Below are positions 1 through 6,600 of a stretch of DNA of 12,755 nucleotides, piece after piece. Position 1 is the stretch's first letter; each line of letters starts with the position of its first letter. The DNA lies in assembly GCA_929200175.1 (NCBI GenBank), contig CAKMYR010000026.1, positions 1 to 12,755 on the forward strand, given 5' to 3'. The translations under genes were made by a program, and so were the position numbers. The notes beneath the pieces were generated by a model, which ran no database searches, was not told the origin of the DNA, and saw nothing but the letters and a program-made list of their open reading frames with translations. This DNA comes from an uncultured Gammaproteobacteria bacterium. GTDB lineage: Bacteria; Pseudomonadota; Gammaproteobacteria; PS1; Pseudothioglobaceae.

Positions 1-57
1 ATTAGAGAAGGCGGACGCACAGTTGGTGCTGGTGTTGTTTCTAAGGTTGTAAGTTAA
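1..57 (+). CDS. tuf: Elongation factor Tu, C-terminal end (partial)
   Basis: The window opens inside a reading frame that encodes 18 residues, IREGGRTVGAGVVSKVVS, and stops at TAA 55-57. This is the invariant end of EF-Tu domain 3 (E. coli ends with IREGGRTVGAGVVAKV). EF-Tu is the cytoplasmic GTPase that carries aminoacyl-tRNA to the ribosomal A site. Only the tail is present, so the GTPase domain cannot be judged. The tRNA-Trp gene follows 45 bp later with no terminator between them. A tuf-tRNA-secE-nusG order is common in gammaproteobacteria, so tuf and the tRNA are probably co-transcribed. Confidence 0.95.
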   Translation: MREGGRTVGAGVVSKVVS

Positions 58-102
58 TTATAAGAAGTGCAAATTAACAATATTATTAATCCTAAGATAT
101 TT

Positions 103-178
103 AGGCAAGTGGCTCAATTGGTAGAGCATCGGTCTCCAAAACCGAGGGTCGGGGGTTCGATTCCCTCCTTGCCTGCCA
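103..178 (+). tRNA. trpT: tRNA-Trp (anticodon CCA)
   Basis: A complete cloverleaf of 76 nt can be folded. The acceptor stem is AGGCAAG (103-109) with CTTGCCT (168-174). The D stem is GCTC/GAGC (112-115/124-127) around an AATTGGTA loop. The anticodon stem is TCGGT/ACCGA with loop CTCCAAA and anticodon CCA at 136-138. The T arm is GGGGG/CCCTC with loop TTCGATT. The discriminator is G175 and CCA is encoded at 176-178. The A1-U72 pair, G73 and the CTCCAAA loop match E. coli tRNA-Trp. No convincing promoter lies between tuf and the tRNA, so it is probably released by processing from a tuf-secE transcript. Confidence 0.98.
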
Positions 179-192
179 TATGAAAATTTATA

Positions 193-567
193 ATGTCTAA
201 AATAACATCAAATCAAACAAAAACTATATCAATAGGATTAGTTATATCTATTCTAATCGTTGTTTTATCTTTTGGAGTATTTTATTTTAATCCATTAAAT
301 ATTGATACTAATTTATATAAAGTATTAATTTTATTATTTAGTTTAGCTGTGGCAGGTTTTATATTTTTCAAATCACCTAATGGTTTTAAATTTAGTAATT
401 TTCTTCAAGAAATTAAAATAGAATTAAAAAAAGTTGTATGGCCGAATAAAGATGATACTGTAAAAACAACAGGCTTAATTATATTAGCGGTTATTATTAT
501 TGCAATTTTTTTGCTAATTATAGATTCGTTTTTTACTTGGATTGTACAACTATTAACAACAGACTAG
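193..567 (+). CDS. secE: Preprotein translocase subunit SecE
   Basis: This 124-residue inner-membrane protein is the clamp subunit of the SecYEG translocon. Three hydrophobic segments are visible at about residues 12-31, 42-59 and 94-118, the three-helix form of E. coli SecE (127 aa). Between helices 2 and 3 lies the diagnostic amphipathic stretch EIKIELKKVVWPNKDDTVKT (73-92) with the conserved W83-P84. Only helix 3 and this stretch are essential in the E. coli protein. The start is 14 bp after the tRNA CCA end and has no Shine-Dalgarno sequence. An unrelated ATG at 180 opens a six-codon frame that ends at 200, overlapping the secE start. nusG follows after 11 bp, the standard secE-nusG pair. 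Confidence 0.96.
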   Translation: MSKITSNQTKTISIGLVISILIVVLSFGVFYFNPLNIDTNLYKVLILLFSLAVAGFIFFKSPNGFKFSNFLQEIKIELKKVVWPNKDDTVKTTGLIILAVIIIAIFLLIIDSFFTWIVQLLTTD

Positions 568-578
568 GAATTTAATAT

Positions 579-1112
579 ATGGCTAAAAAATGGTATGTTA
601 TTCATTCAAGAAGTGGATACGAAGCTAAAGTTAAAAACTCAATTAAAGAAGAATCTGATAGAAGAGGATTACAAGAGTTTATTAATGATATTGTAATACC
701 TACTGAGCAAGTAATAGAATTAAAAGATGGTGAAAAAAAGACTCAAGATAGAAAATTTTTTCCGGGATATATGCTAATAAATATGGAGCTTAATGATGTT
801 ACTTGGTTGTTAGTTAAAAATACTAATAATGTTATTGGTTTTGTTGGAGGCTCATCTGGTAAGCCTAGTCCAGTTATGCAAAGAGAAGTTGATAAAATTT
901 TTACACGGGTACAAGAAGGTACTGATCAACCTAAGCATAAAGTGTCTTATCAAGCTGGCGAAGAAGTTTTAATAATTGATGGTCCATTTAGTGAATTTAC
1001 TGGTCTAATAGGATCTGTAGATTATGGAAAAAATTTATTAAAAGTAGAGGTATTAATTTTTGGGCGTACTACTTCAGTGGAATTAAATTTTTCCCAAGTT
1101 GAAAAGACATAA
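579..1112 (+). CDS. nusG: Transcription termination/antitermination protein NusG
   Basis: At 177 residues this is close to E. coli NusG (181 aa). The NGN domain (about 3-110) begins KKWYVIHSRSGYEAKVK and contains the FPGYM signature at 61-65; this domain binds the RNA polymerase clamp. The C-terminal KOW domain (about 126-175) contains GEEVLIIDGPFSEFTGLIG, the surface that contacts Rho or ribosomal protein S10. NusG suppresses pausing, couples transcription to translation and assists Rho termination. A TAGGA ribosome-binding site (565-569) overlaps the secE stop and lies 9 bp before the ATG, so the two genes are probably co-translated. The last codons carry the -35 region of the presumed rplK promoter. 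Confidence 0.97.
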   Translation: MAKKWYVIHSRSGYEAKVKNSIKEESDRRGLQEFINDIVIPTEQVIELKDGEKKTQDRKFFPGYMLINMELNDVTWLLVKNTNNVIGFVGGSSGKPSPVMQREVDKIFTRVQEGTDQPKHKVSYQAGEEVLIIDGPFSEFTGLIGSVDYGKNLLKVEVLIFGRTTSVELNFSQVEKT

Positions 1113-1127
1113 TATGAAAAATATAAT
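1099..1127 (+). promoter_or_regulatory. Predicted sigma70 promoter for the rplK-rplA operon
   Basis: A -35 box TTGAAA (1099-1104, five of six matches to TTGACA) is followed by exactly 17 bp and a perfect -10 box TATAAT (1122-1127). Transcription would start near 1133-1135, giving a leader of about 37 nt before rplK. The -35 lies in the last nusG codons and the nusG stop falls in the spacer. In E. coli the L11 operon promoter lies in the same nusG-rplK gap. AT-rich DNA makes chance -10 boxes common, but spacing, match quality and location together make this the best promoter in the window. The short leader is where an L1 autoregulatory site would be expected; I could not identify one with confidence. 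Confidence 0.65.
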
Positions 1128-1170
1128 ATATCGTGTAATGAGAAATTTATTTAATATTTAAGGAAAAGCA

Positions 1171-1599
1171 ATGGATAAAAAGATAAAATCATATATCAAA
1201 CTTCAAATTCCTGCACAAGATGCTAAACCAGCTCCTCCAGTAGGTCCAGCCTTGGGTCAGCACGGAGTAAATATCATGGATTTTTGTAAAGCTTTTAATG
1301 AAAAAACTACTGATATTGAAAAAGGTATGAAAGTGCCAGTTGTAATTACAGTTTATGCTGATCGTAGTTTTAGTTTTATTACTAAAACACCGCCAGCTGT
1401 GGATTTGATATTAAAAAAAACAGGGATAAAAAAAGGTAGTAAAGTGCCTAATATTGATAAAGTTGGCAATATTAGCTCGTCTCAAATAGAAGAAATTGCA
1501 AATATTAAAATGCAAGATTTAAATGCCAATAATATTGAAGCGGCAATCAAAATTATTGCAGGGACAGCGCGCTCTATGGGAATAGTTGTAAAAGATTAA
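1171..1599 (+). CDS. rplK: 50S ribosomal protein L11
   Basis: This 142-residue protein has the same length as E. coli L11. The N-terminal domain contains the proline-rich APPVGPALGQHGVNIMDFCK (21-40), which contacts EF-G, release factors and thiopeptide antibiotics. VPVVITVYADRSFSF (55-69) leads into the C-terminal rRNA-binding domain (about 71-142), which ends with GTARSMGIVV (131-140). L11 binds the 23S GTPase-associated region beside the L10-L12 stalk and is needed for RelA activation. An AGGA ribosome-binding site (1161-1164) lies 6 bp before the ATG. Two long A-runs (A8 at 1413-1420 and A7 at 1428-1434) lie inside lysine codons. The rplK stop nearly abuts the rplA start. Confidence 0.97.
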   Translation: MDKKIKSYIKLQIPAQDAKPAPPVGPALGQHGVNIMDFCKAFNEKTTDIEKGMKVPVVITVYADRSFSFITKTPPAVDLILKKTGIKKGSKVPNIDKVGNISSSQIEEIANIKMQDLNANNIEAAIKIIAGTARSMGIVVKD

Positions 1600-1604
1600 T
1601 GATT

Positions 1605-2300
1605 ATGAGTAAACTAACAAAAAAACAAAAAGACAATATAACAAAGTTTGATTCAAATAGTAGTTATGAATTAAATAAGGCATTAGATTTAGTAAAAGAA
1701 TGCGCTATAGCAAAGTTTGATGAATCAATTGATATTAGTGTTAATTTAGGGATAGATGGCAAAAAATCTGATCAAAATTTACGCGGATCAGTAGTTTTAC
1801 CAAATGGCACTGGCAAAAAAACTCGTGTTGCGGTTTTTACTCAAGGAGAAAATATTAATAAAGCTAAAGACGCTGGCGCTGATGTTGTTGGTATGGAAGA
1901 TTTAATGAAACAAATGCAAGACGGAGATATTAATTTTGATGTGGTTATTGCATCGCCTGATGCTATGGGTGTTGTTGGTCGTTTAGGTCAATTATTAGGG
2001 CCTCGCGGATTAATGCCTAATCCAAAGGTAGGAACTGTAACTTCAGACATTGCTTTGGCTGTTAATAATGCTAAAGCAGGACAAGTTCGTTATCGTTCTG
2101 ATAAAGCAGGAATTATTCATAGTAGAATTGGTAAAATCTCATTTTCTGTAGATTCATTATTAGAAAATGTTGATGCATTGTTAATAGCTTTGAAAAAAGC
2201 AAAACCTAGTTCGGCTAAAGGAATTTATTTTAAAAAAATTAGTATTTCTTCGACTATGGGGCCTGGTGTTAGTGTTGATCTAGCGTCAGTTAATATTTAA
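1605..2300 (+). CDS. rplA: 50S ribosomal protein L1
   Basis: This 231-residue protein forms the mobile L1 stalk that helps release deacylated tRNA; in E. coli it also represses the rplK-rplA mRNA. FDVVIASPDAMGVVG (111-125) and the signature LGPRGLMPNPKVGTV (131-145) are intact, and the second half of domain I includes STMGPGVSVD (216-225). The ATG at 1605 is chosen because MSKLTKKQ aligns with E. coli MAKLTKR. An in-frame ATG at 1599 overlaps the rplK stop (TAATG) and would add Met-Ile. Neither start has a good Shine-Dalgarno sequence, so translational coupling to rplK is likely. No terminator follows; the next gene starts 309 bp downstream behind a structured leader. Confidence 0.96.
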   Translation: MSKLTKKQKDNITKFDSNSSYELNKALDLVKECAIAKFDESIDISVNLGIDGKKSDQNLRGSVVLPNGTGKKTRVAVFTQGENINKAKDAGADVVGMEDLMKQMQDGDINFDVVIASPDAMGVVGRLGQLLGPRGLMPNPKVGTVTSDIALAVNNAKAGQVRYRSDKAGIIHSRIGKISFSVDSLLENVDALLIALKKAKPSSAKGIYFKKISISSTMGPGVSVDLASVNI

Positions 2301-2351
2301 ATTGTAAATGTAATAAAAGAATTCTTTGGATTACAGATTTATTCTGTTTTA

Positions 2352-2450
2352 TCTCAAAGACCATAGACGCTATTTTTGTAAAGAAATAGCTTAATTGATT
2401 GTTAATGAAGTCTATGTAGAGAGTAGGAGAACATAAGATACTTTGGTATT
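2352..2450 (+). promoter_or_regulatory. L10 leader RNA (binding site for the L10-L7/L12 complex)
   Basis: An outer stem TCTC/GAGA (2352-2355/2419-2422) leads to an internal loop with AAAGAC on the 5' side (2356-2361) and TA on the 3' side (2417-2418). Next comes a perfect 7-bp stem CATAGAC/GTCTATG (2362-2368/2410-2416), then an apical hairpin GCTATTT/AAATAGC (2369-2375/2384-2390). Downstream lies GAGAACATAAGAT (2427-2439) and a small hairpin ATAC-tttg-GTAT (2438-2449). The E. coli rplJ leader, recalled from memory, has the same plan: GAAGAC opposite UA, enclosed by CGCAGG/CCUGCG, then AGAACGCUAAGAU. The primary sequences of the stems differ while pairing is kept, which argues for selection on structure. 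In E. coli, excess L10-L7/L12 binds this RNA and represses rplJ-rplL translation. Here the site ends about 150 nt upstream of the rplJ ribosome-binding site, a similar long-range arrangement. Confidence 0.85.
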
Positions 2451-2470
2451 AAATTTATGAGTATAAATTT
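2451..2470 (+). other. AT-rich stem-loop in the rplJ leader
   Basis: An 8-bp perfect inverted repeat, AAATTTAT/ATAAATTT, closes a GAGT tetraloop immediately downstream of the L10-binding fold. It contains no G-C pairs and is not followed by a clean U-tract, so it is not a terminator. It may be part of the structural switch that links L10 binding to the distant rplJ start, or a chance palindrome in AT-rich DNA. Confidence 0.4.
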
Positions 2471-2517
2471 TAATATTGTATTTAAAGTGTTGTAATTTTG
2501 TAGTATTACTCTTGGGC

Positions 2518-2543
2518 GAAAGTTATGAAATATTGTAACTTTC
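2518..2543 (+). other. Second stem-loop in the rplJ leader
   Basis: GAAAGTTA (2518-2525) pairs perfectly with TAACTTTC (2536-2543) around a 10-nt loop, with a possible extra T-G pair. The following TTGTTTAG is too short and mixed to be a terminator tract. The hairpin lies about 55 nt upstream of the rplJ ribosome-binding site. With the hairpin at 2451-2470 it accounts for most of the structure visible between the L10 site and rplJ. I see no open reading frame of substance anywhere in 2301-2609. Confidence 0.4.
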
Positions 2544-2598
2544 TTGTTTAGAAATACTTAAATTAGATAATATTTGTATTTATTTAATTTTAGTTTTT

Positions 2599-2604
2599 AG
2601 GAGG
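2599..2604 (+). promoter_or_regulatory. Consensus ribosome-binding site of rplJ
   Basis: A perfect AGGAGG lies 5 bp before the rplJ ATG. It is the strongest Shine-Dalgarno sequence in the window and contrasts with the absent or weak sites at secE, rplA and trpE. It fixes the rplJ start and fits a highly expressed stalk protein whose output is limited by leader-mediated repression. Confidence 0.85.
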
Positions 2605-2609
2605 CTTAA

Positions 2610-3137
2610 ATGGCTTTAAATTTTTTAGCAAAAAAAGCTGTTGTAAAGCAAATTAAATCAATAGCTGATAACTCTGTTTCTATTGGAGTAGCAGAATATC
2701 GTGGACTAAGCGTAAAAGAAATGACTAAGCTTCGTTCTAGTGCTTTAGAGGCTGATGTTTCTTTACATGTGGTTAAAAATACATTGTCAAGGATAGCATT
2801 AAAAGATACAACATGCGAATGTGTAACACCAGTTCTTACTGGAGCTGTTGTTTTAGGCTTTTCACAACAAGATCCTGGCTCTGTTGCAAGGGTTTTTAAT
2901 GATTTTATAAAAGATAATAAAAATCTAGTTGTAAAAGGTCTAGGAGTTGCTGGTACTTTTGTACAGGTTGATAAACTTAAACAAATTGCTAATTTGCCTA
3001 CAAAAGATCAGGCTATTAGCCAGATTATGTATTTAATGTTAGCACCAACTGAAAAATTTGCTAGATTATTAAAAGAAATTCCAACCAAAGTAACTAGAGT
3101 TGTTTCAGCTGTATCAAAACAAAAAAATAATAAATAA
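2610..3137 (+). CDS. rplJ: 50S ribosomal protein L10
   Basis: This 175-residue protein is slightly longer than E. coli L10 (165 aa). It begins MALNFLAKKAVV, close to E. coli MALNLQDKQAIV. The 23S-binding globular domain contains the typical YRGLSVKEMTKLR (30-42) and VVKNTLSRIA (54-63). The C-terminal helix (about 145-170, APTEKFARLLKEIPTKVTRV) is the platform that binds L7/L12 dimers. L10 anchors the ribosomal stalk and, as the L10-L7/L12 complex, is the expected ligand of the leader RNA upstream. The 3' end is lysine- and asparagine-rich with an A-rich run. rplL begins 14 bp downstream with its own ribosome-binding site. Confidence 0.97.
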   Translation: MALNFLAKKAVVKQIKSIADNSVSIGVAEYRGLSVKEMTKLRSSALEADVSLHVVKNTLSRIALKDTTCECVTPVLTGAVVLGFSQQDPGSVARVFNDFIKDNKNLVVKGLGVAGTFVQVDKLKQIANLPTKDQAISQIMYLMLAPTEKFARLLKEIPTKVTRVVSAVSKQKNNK

Positions 3138-3151
3138 AAAAGGAGTAAATC

Positions 3152-3526
3152 ATGGCATTATCAAAAGATGATATTTTAAATGCAATTGCAGAAATGTCTG
3201 TAATGGATGTTGTTGAACTAGTTTCAGCAATGGAAGAAAAATTTGGTGTATCAGCGGCAGCACAAACAGCAGTTGCAGCACCAGTAGAGGCCGCTAGTAG
3301 TGCTAGTGAAGAAAAATCAGAGTTTGATGTAGAACTAACAAGTTTTGGTGATAAAAAAGTCGCTGTTATTAAAGTAGTGCGCACTATAACTGGCTTAGGA
3401 TTAAAAGAATCTAAAGATTTAGTAGAATCCGCTCCATCGCCTGTTAAGCAAGGAGTTAATAAAGCTGAAGCTGAAGATATTCAAAAGCAACTTGAAGAAG
3501 CAGGAGCTAGTGTAGCATTAAAGTAG
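3152..3526 (+). CDS. rplL: 50S ribosomal protein L7/L12
   Basis: This 124-residue acidic protein matches the family (E. coli 121 aa). The N-terminal dimerisation and L10-binding domain spans about 1-33 (SKDDILNAIAEMSVMDVVEL). An Ala-rich flexible hinge follows at about 35-54. The C-terminal domain (about 56-124) contains KVAVIKVVRTITGLGLKESK (69-88), the surface that recruits EF-G, EF-Tu and IF2. It is the multicopy stalk protein, so it needs several-fold more product than rplJ. A good AGGAG (3141-3145) lies 6 bp before the start. A weak hairpin overlaps its stop codon before rpoB. Confidence 0.97.
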   Translation: MALSKDDILNAIAEMSVMDVVELVSAMEEKFGVSAAAQTAVAAPVEAASSASEEKSEFDVELTSFGDKKVAVIKVVRTITGLGLKESKDLVESAPSPVKQGVNKAEAEDIQKQLEEAGASVALK

Positions 3527-3541
3527 TTTAGATAATAAACT
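3525..3541 (+). other. Weak stem-loop at the rplL stop, rplL-rpoB spacer
   Basis: AGTTTA (3525-3530) can pair with TAAACT (3536-3541) around GATAA, overlapping the last bases of the rplL stop codon. E. coli has a partial terminator and an RNase III processing site in its much longer rplL-rpoB gap, which reduce rpoBC relative to rplJL. This 80-bp spacer has no GC-rich hairpin and no U-tract, so I only suggest that the hairpin could protect or process the rplL 3' end. Confidence 0.25.
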
Positions 3542-3606
3542 TTATATTTTACATTTGCAAAAAGTAGAATTTTTTAACATAAATTGATATACATAAAGAG
3601 GTATTC

Positions 3607-6600
3607 ATGAGTTATTCATTCACCGAAAAAAAACGAATTAGGAATAATTTTGGCTCTAAAGAGCTCATTATAAAAGAGCCAGATTTATTAGCTATTCAAA
3701 TTGATTCATTTAATAAATTTATTCATCAAGATCAAAAAACTAAAGAAGATGTTAGTTTAGATGAGGTTTTTAAATCTGTATTTCCAATAACAGCTATTAA
3801 TGGCTATGCCGAATTAGAATATGTTGATTACAAATTACAAAAACCTAAATTTAATGTAGATGAATGTAAACTAAGAGGTGCTACTTTTGCTTCAGTTTTG
3901 AATGTTAAATTAAGACTAACTTTATTTAATAAAGAGGGTTCAACTTTAAAGAAAAAGCGTAAAGTTAAGCAAGTAATTGAAGAAGAAGTGTACTTTGGCA
4001 AACTGCCTTTAATGACTGAAAATGCAACATTCGTTATTAATGGCACTGAGCGTGTTGTAGTTTCTCAATTACATAGATCTCCAGGGGTTATTTTCGAACA
4101 TGATAATGGTAAAACTCATTATTCTGGAAAAATATTATTTTCTTCAAGAATAATACCTTATCGTGGTTCATGGTTAGATTTTGAATTTGATCATCATGAA
4201 AATCTATACGCTAGAATTGATCGTCGTAAAAAATTGACAGTTACAACTTTATTGCGTGCAATGGGATTAAACGCAGAAGAGATTATTGATACTTTTTTAG
4301 ATTCAATTAGTGTTTCACTAAAAGCAAAAAAAACTTGTAAAGTTAGCTTTTCGCCCAGTAATTTGCTTGGATCTATTGCAGAGTTTGATATTAAATCTGG
4401 TAAAAAAACTATCGTTGAAAATGGTCGCAGAATTAATGTAAATCATATTAAATTATTAGAAAAAGAAAATATTAAATATGTAAATACTTCAATTGAATAT
4501 TTATTAGACAAAGTTATTTCAAAAGACATAGTAGATAAAACTACAGGAGAAATTTTATTCCCAGCAAATACTATAATTAGTGAAAATGTTTTAGAGCAAT
4601 TAGCTGAGAAAAAAATTAAAAAACTACAAGTCATCTATATTAATGATTCTAAAGGGGGTGCATACATTTCAGATACAATGCGTTTGGATGAAGTGCAAAC
4701 TCAATTAGAAGCTAGGATGGCTATTTATCATGTAATGCGCCCTGGAGAGCCGGCTACTGAAGAATCGCTTAATACTCTGTTTGAAAACTTATTTTTCAAT
4801 AAAGATAGATATGATTTGTCTAAAGTTGGAAGAATGAAGATTAATCGTCGTTTAGGCATTAAGTCAGAAGAAGGCTCACATGTATTGACTAACGAAGATA
4901 TTATTAGTGTTATTAAATTATTAATTGTAATTAAAAATGGTGATGATAATGTTGATGATGTTGATACTTTAGCTAATCGTAGAGTTCGTTCTATCGGAGA
5001 GATGGTTAAAAATCAATTTAGAATAGGATTAATCAGAGTTGAAAAAACAGTAAAAGAATCTTTAAATTTAACTGAGACTGATGAATTAACTCCGCAAGAT
5101 ATTATTAATTCTAAGCCAATTTCTGCTACTATTAGAGAGTTTTTTTGTTCTTCACAACTATCTCAATTTATGGATCAAGTAAATCCTTTATCTGGAATTA
5201 CCCATAAGCGCCGTATTTCTGCACTTGGGCCAGGAGGATTAACTCGTGAAAGAGCGGGTTTTGAAGTTCGTGATGTCCATACTTCACATTATGGTAGATT
5301 GTGTCCAATTGAAACTCCAGAAGGTCCAAATATTGGTCTAATTAATACTCTAGCTGTATATGCAAAAACTAATAATTATGGGTTTTTAGAAACTCCTTAT
5401 CAAATAGTAAAAAAAGGAGTAGTTACCGAAGAAATTATTTATGTTTCTGCTATTGAAGAAATTGAACACATAATTGCCCAAACTAATGCAAAAGTTGATT
5501 CTAATGGAAAATTAACAGATGATCTTATTTCTTGTAGACATAAAAATGAATTTATTTTATCAAGTCCACAAAATGTAACATTAATTGATATTGATTCCAA
5601 ACAAATTGCTTCTGTAGCAGCGTCTTTAATTCCATTTTTAGAACATGATGATGCCAACAGGGCATTAATGGGATCTAATATGCAACGACAAGCCCTGCCT
5701 ACAATAAGAGCTGAAAAACCATTAGTTGGAACTGGTATTGAGCGTGTTGTGGCAAAAGATTCAAGAGTTTGTGTGATCGCTAAACAAGGTGGTGTTGTTG
5801 AAGAAGTAGATGCTTCTCGTATAGTTATTAGAGTAGATGCTAAAGATAATAAATCTAATGAGTTGGGAGTTGATATTTATAATTTAACCAAATATTCAAG
5901 ATCAAATCAAAATACTTGTATTAACCAAAAAACCTTGATTAAAACTGGAGATGTAGTCTGTGCTGGTGATATTTTAGCAGACGGACCATCAACTGATATT
6001 GGTGAGTTAGCACTTGGGCAAAATATGAAAATTGCCTTTATGCCTTGGAATGGTTATAACTTTGAGGATTCTATTTTAATAAGTGAAAAAGTTGTACAAA
6101 ATGATAATTACACAACAATTCATATTGAAGAATTAATAACCTATTGTCGTGATACCAAATTAGGGCCAGAAGAAATTACAGCTGATATTCCAAATGTTAG
6201 TGAATCTGCTTTATCTAAGTTAGATGAATCAGGGATAGTTTATGTAGGTGCTAGAGTTAAAGGAGGCGATATTTTAGTAGGTAAAGTAACTCCTAAAAGT
6301 GAAATTGTTCTTTCTCCTGAGGAAAAATTATTAAGAGCTATTTTTCAAGAAAAAGCAAGTCATGTTAAAGATTCTTCTTTAAGAATGGAGGCTTCTAAAT
6401 CTGGAGTAGTTATCGATGTACAAGTATTTTCTAGTGATAGTGTCAAAAAAGATAAAAGATCTATTGCTATCAATGAGCATAACTTAGAAAAAATTAAAAA
6501 AAATATATATGATCAACTAAATATTATTAGTAAAGATATTTACAGAAGAGCTCGCTCTGAACTTGTAAATAATATAGCAACTAAAGATGTTGACTCAATA

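Noticed and set aside
74..101. TTAACA and GATATT upstream of the tRNA resembling a promoter.
   Set aside because: The implied start would fall inside the tRNA, so it could not produce the full molecule; co-transcription with tuf is simpler.
1114..1161. A 15-codon reading frame (MKNIIYRVMRNLFNI) between nusG and rplK, ending in the rplK ribosome-binding site.
   Set aside because: Its ATG overlaps the promoter spacer and lies upstream of the predicted transcription start, it has no ribosome-binding site, and short frames are frequent in AT-rich DNA.
2544..2571. Promoter-like TTGTTT-16 bp-GATAAT just upstream of rplJ.
   Set aside because: The -35 matches at only three positions, and a transcript from here would bypass the L10 leader. 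In DNA this AT-rich such matches are expected by chance.
3094..3384. Antisense frame of 96 codons opposite rplJ/rplL.
   Set aside because: It lies antisense to the conserved rplL gene, has low-complexity Ser/Ala content and no ribosome-binding site; it is a shadow of rplL codon use. The other minus-strand frames within rpoB and rpoC are rejected for the same reason.
3555..3583. Promoter-like TTGCAA-17 bp-CATAAA upstream of rpoB.
   Set aside because: Each box has only four of six matches, and a separate rpoB promoter is not needed in the rplJL-rpoBC operon.
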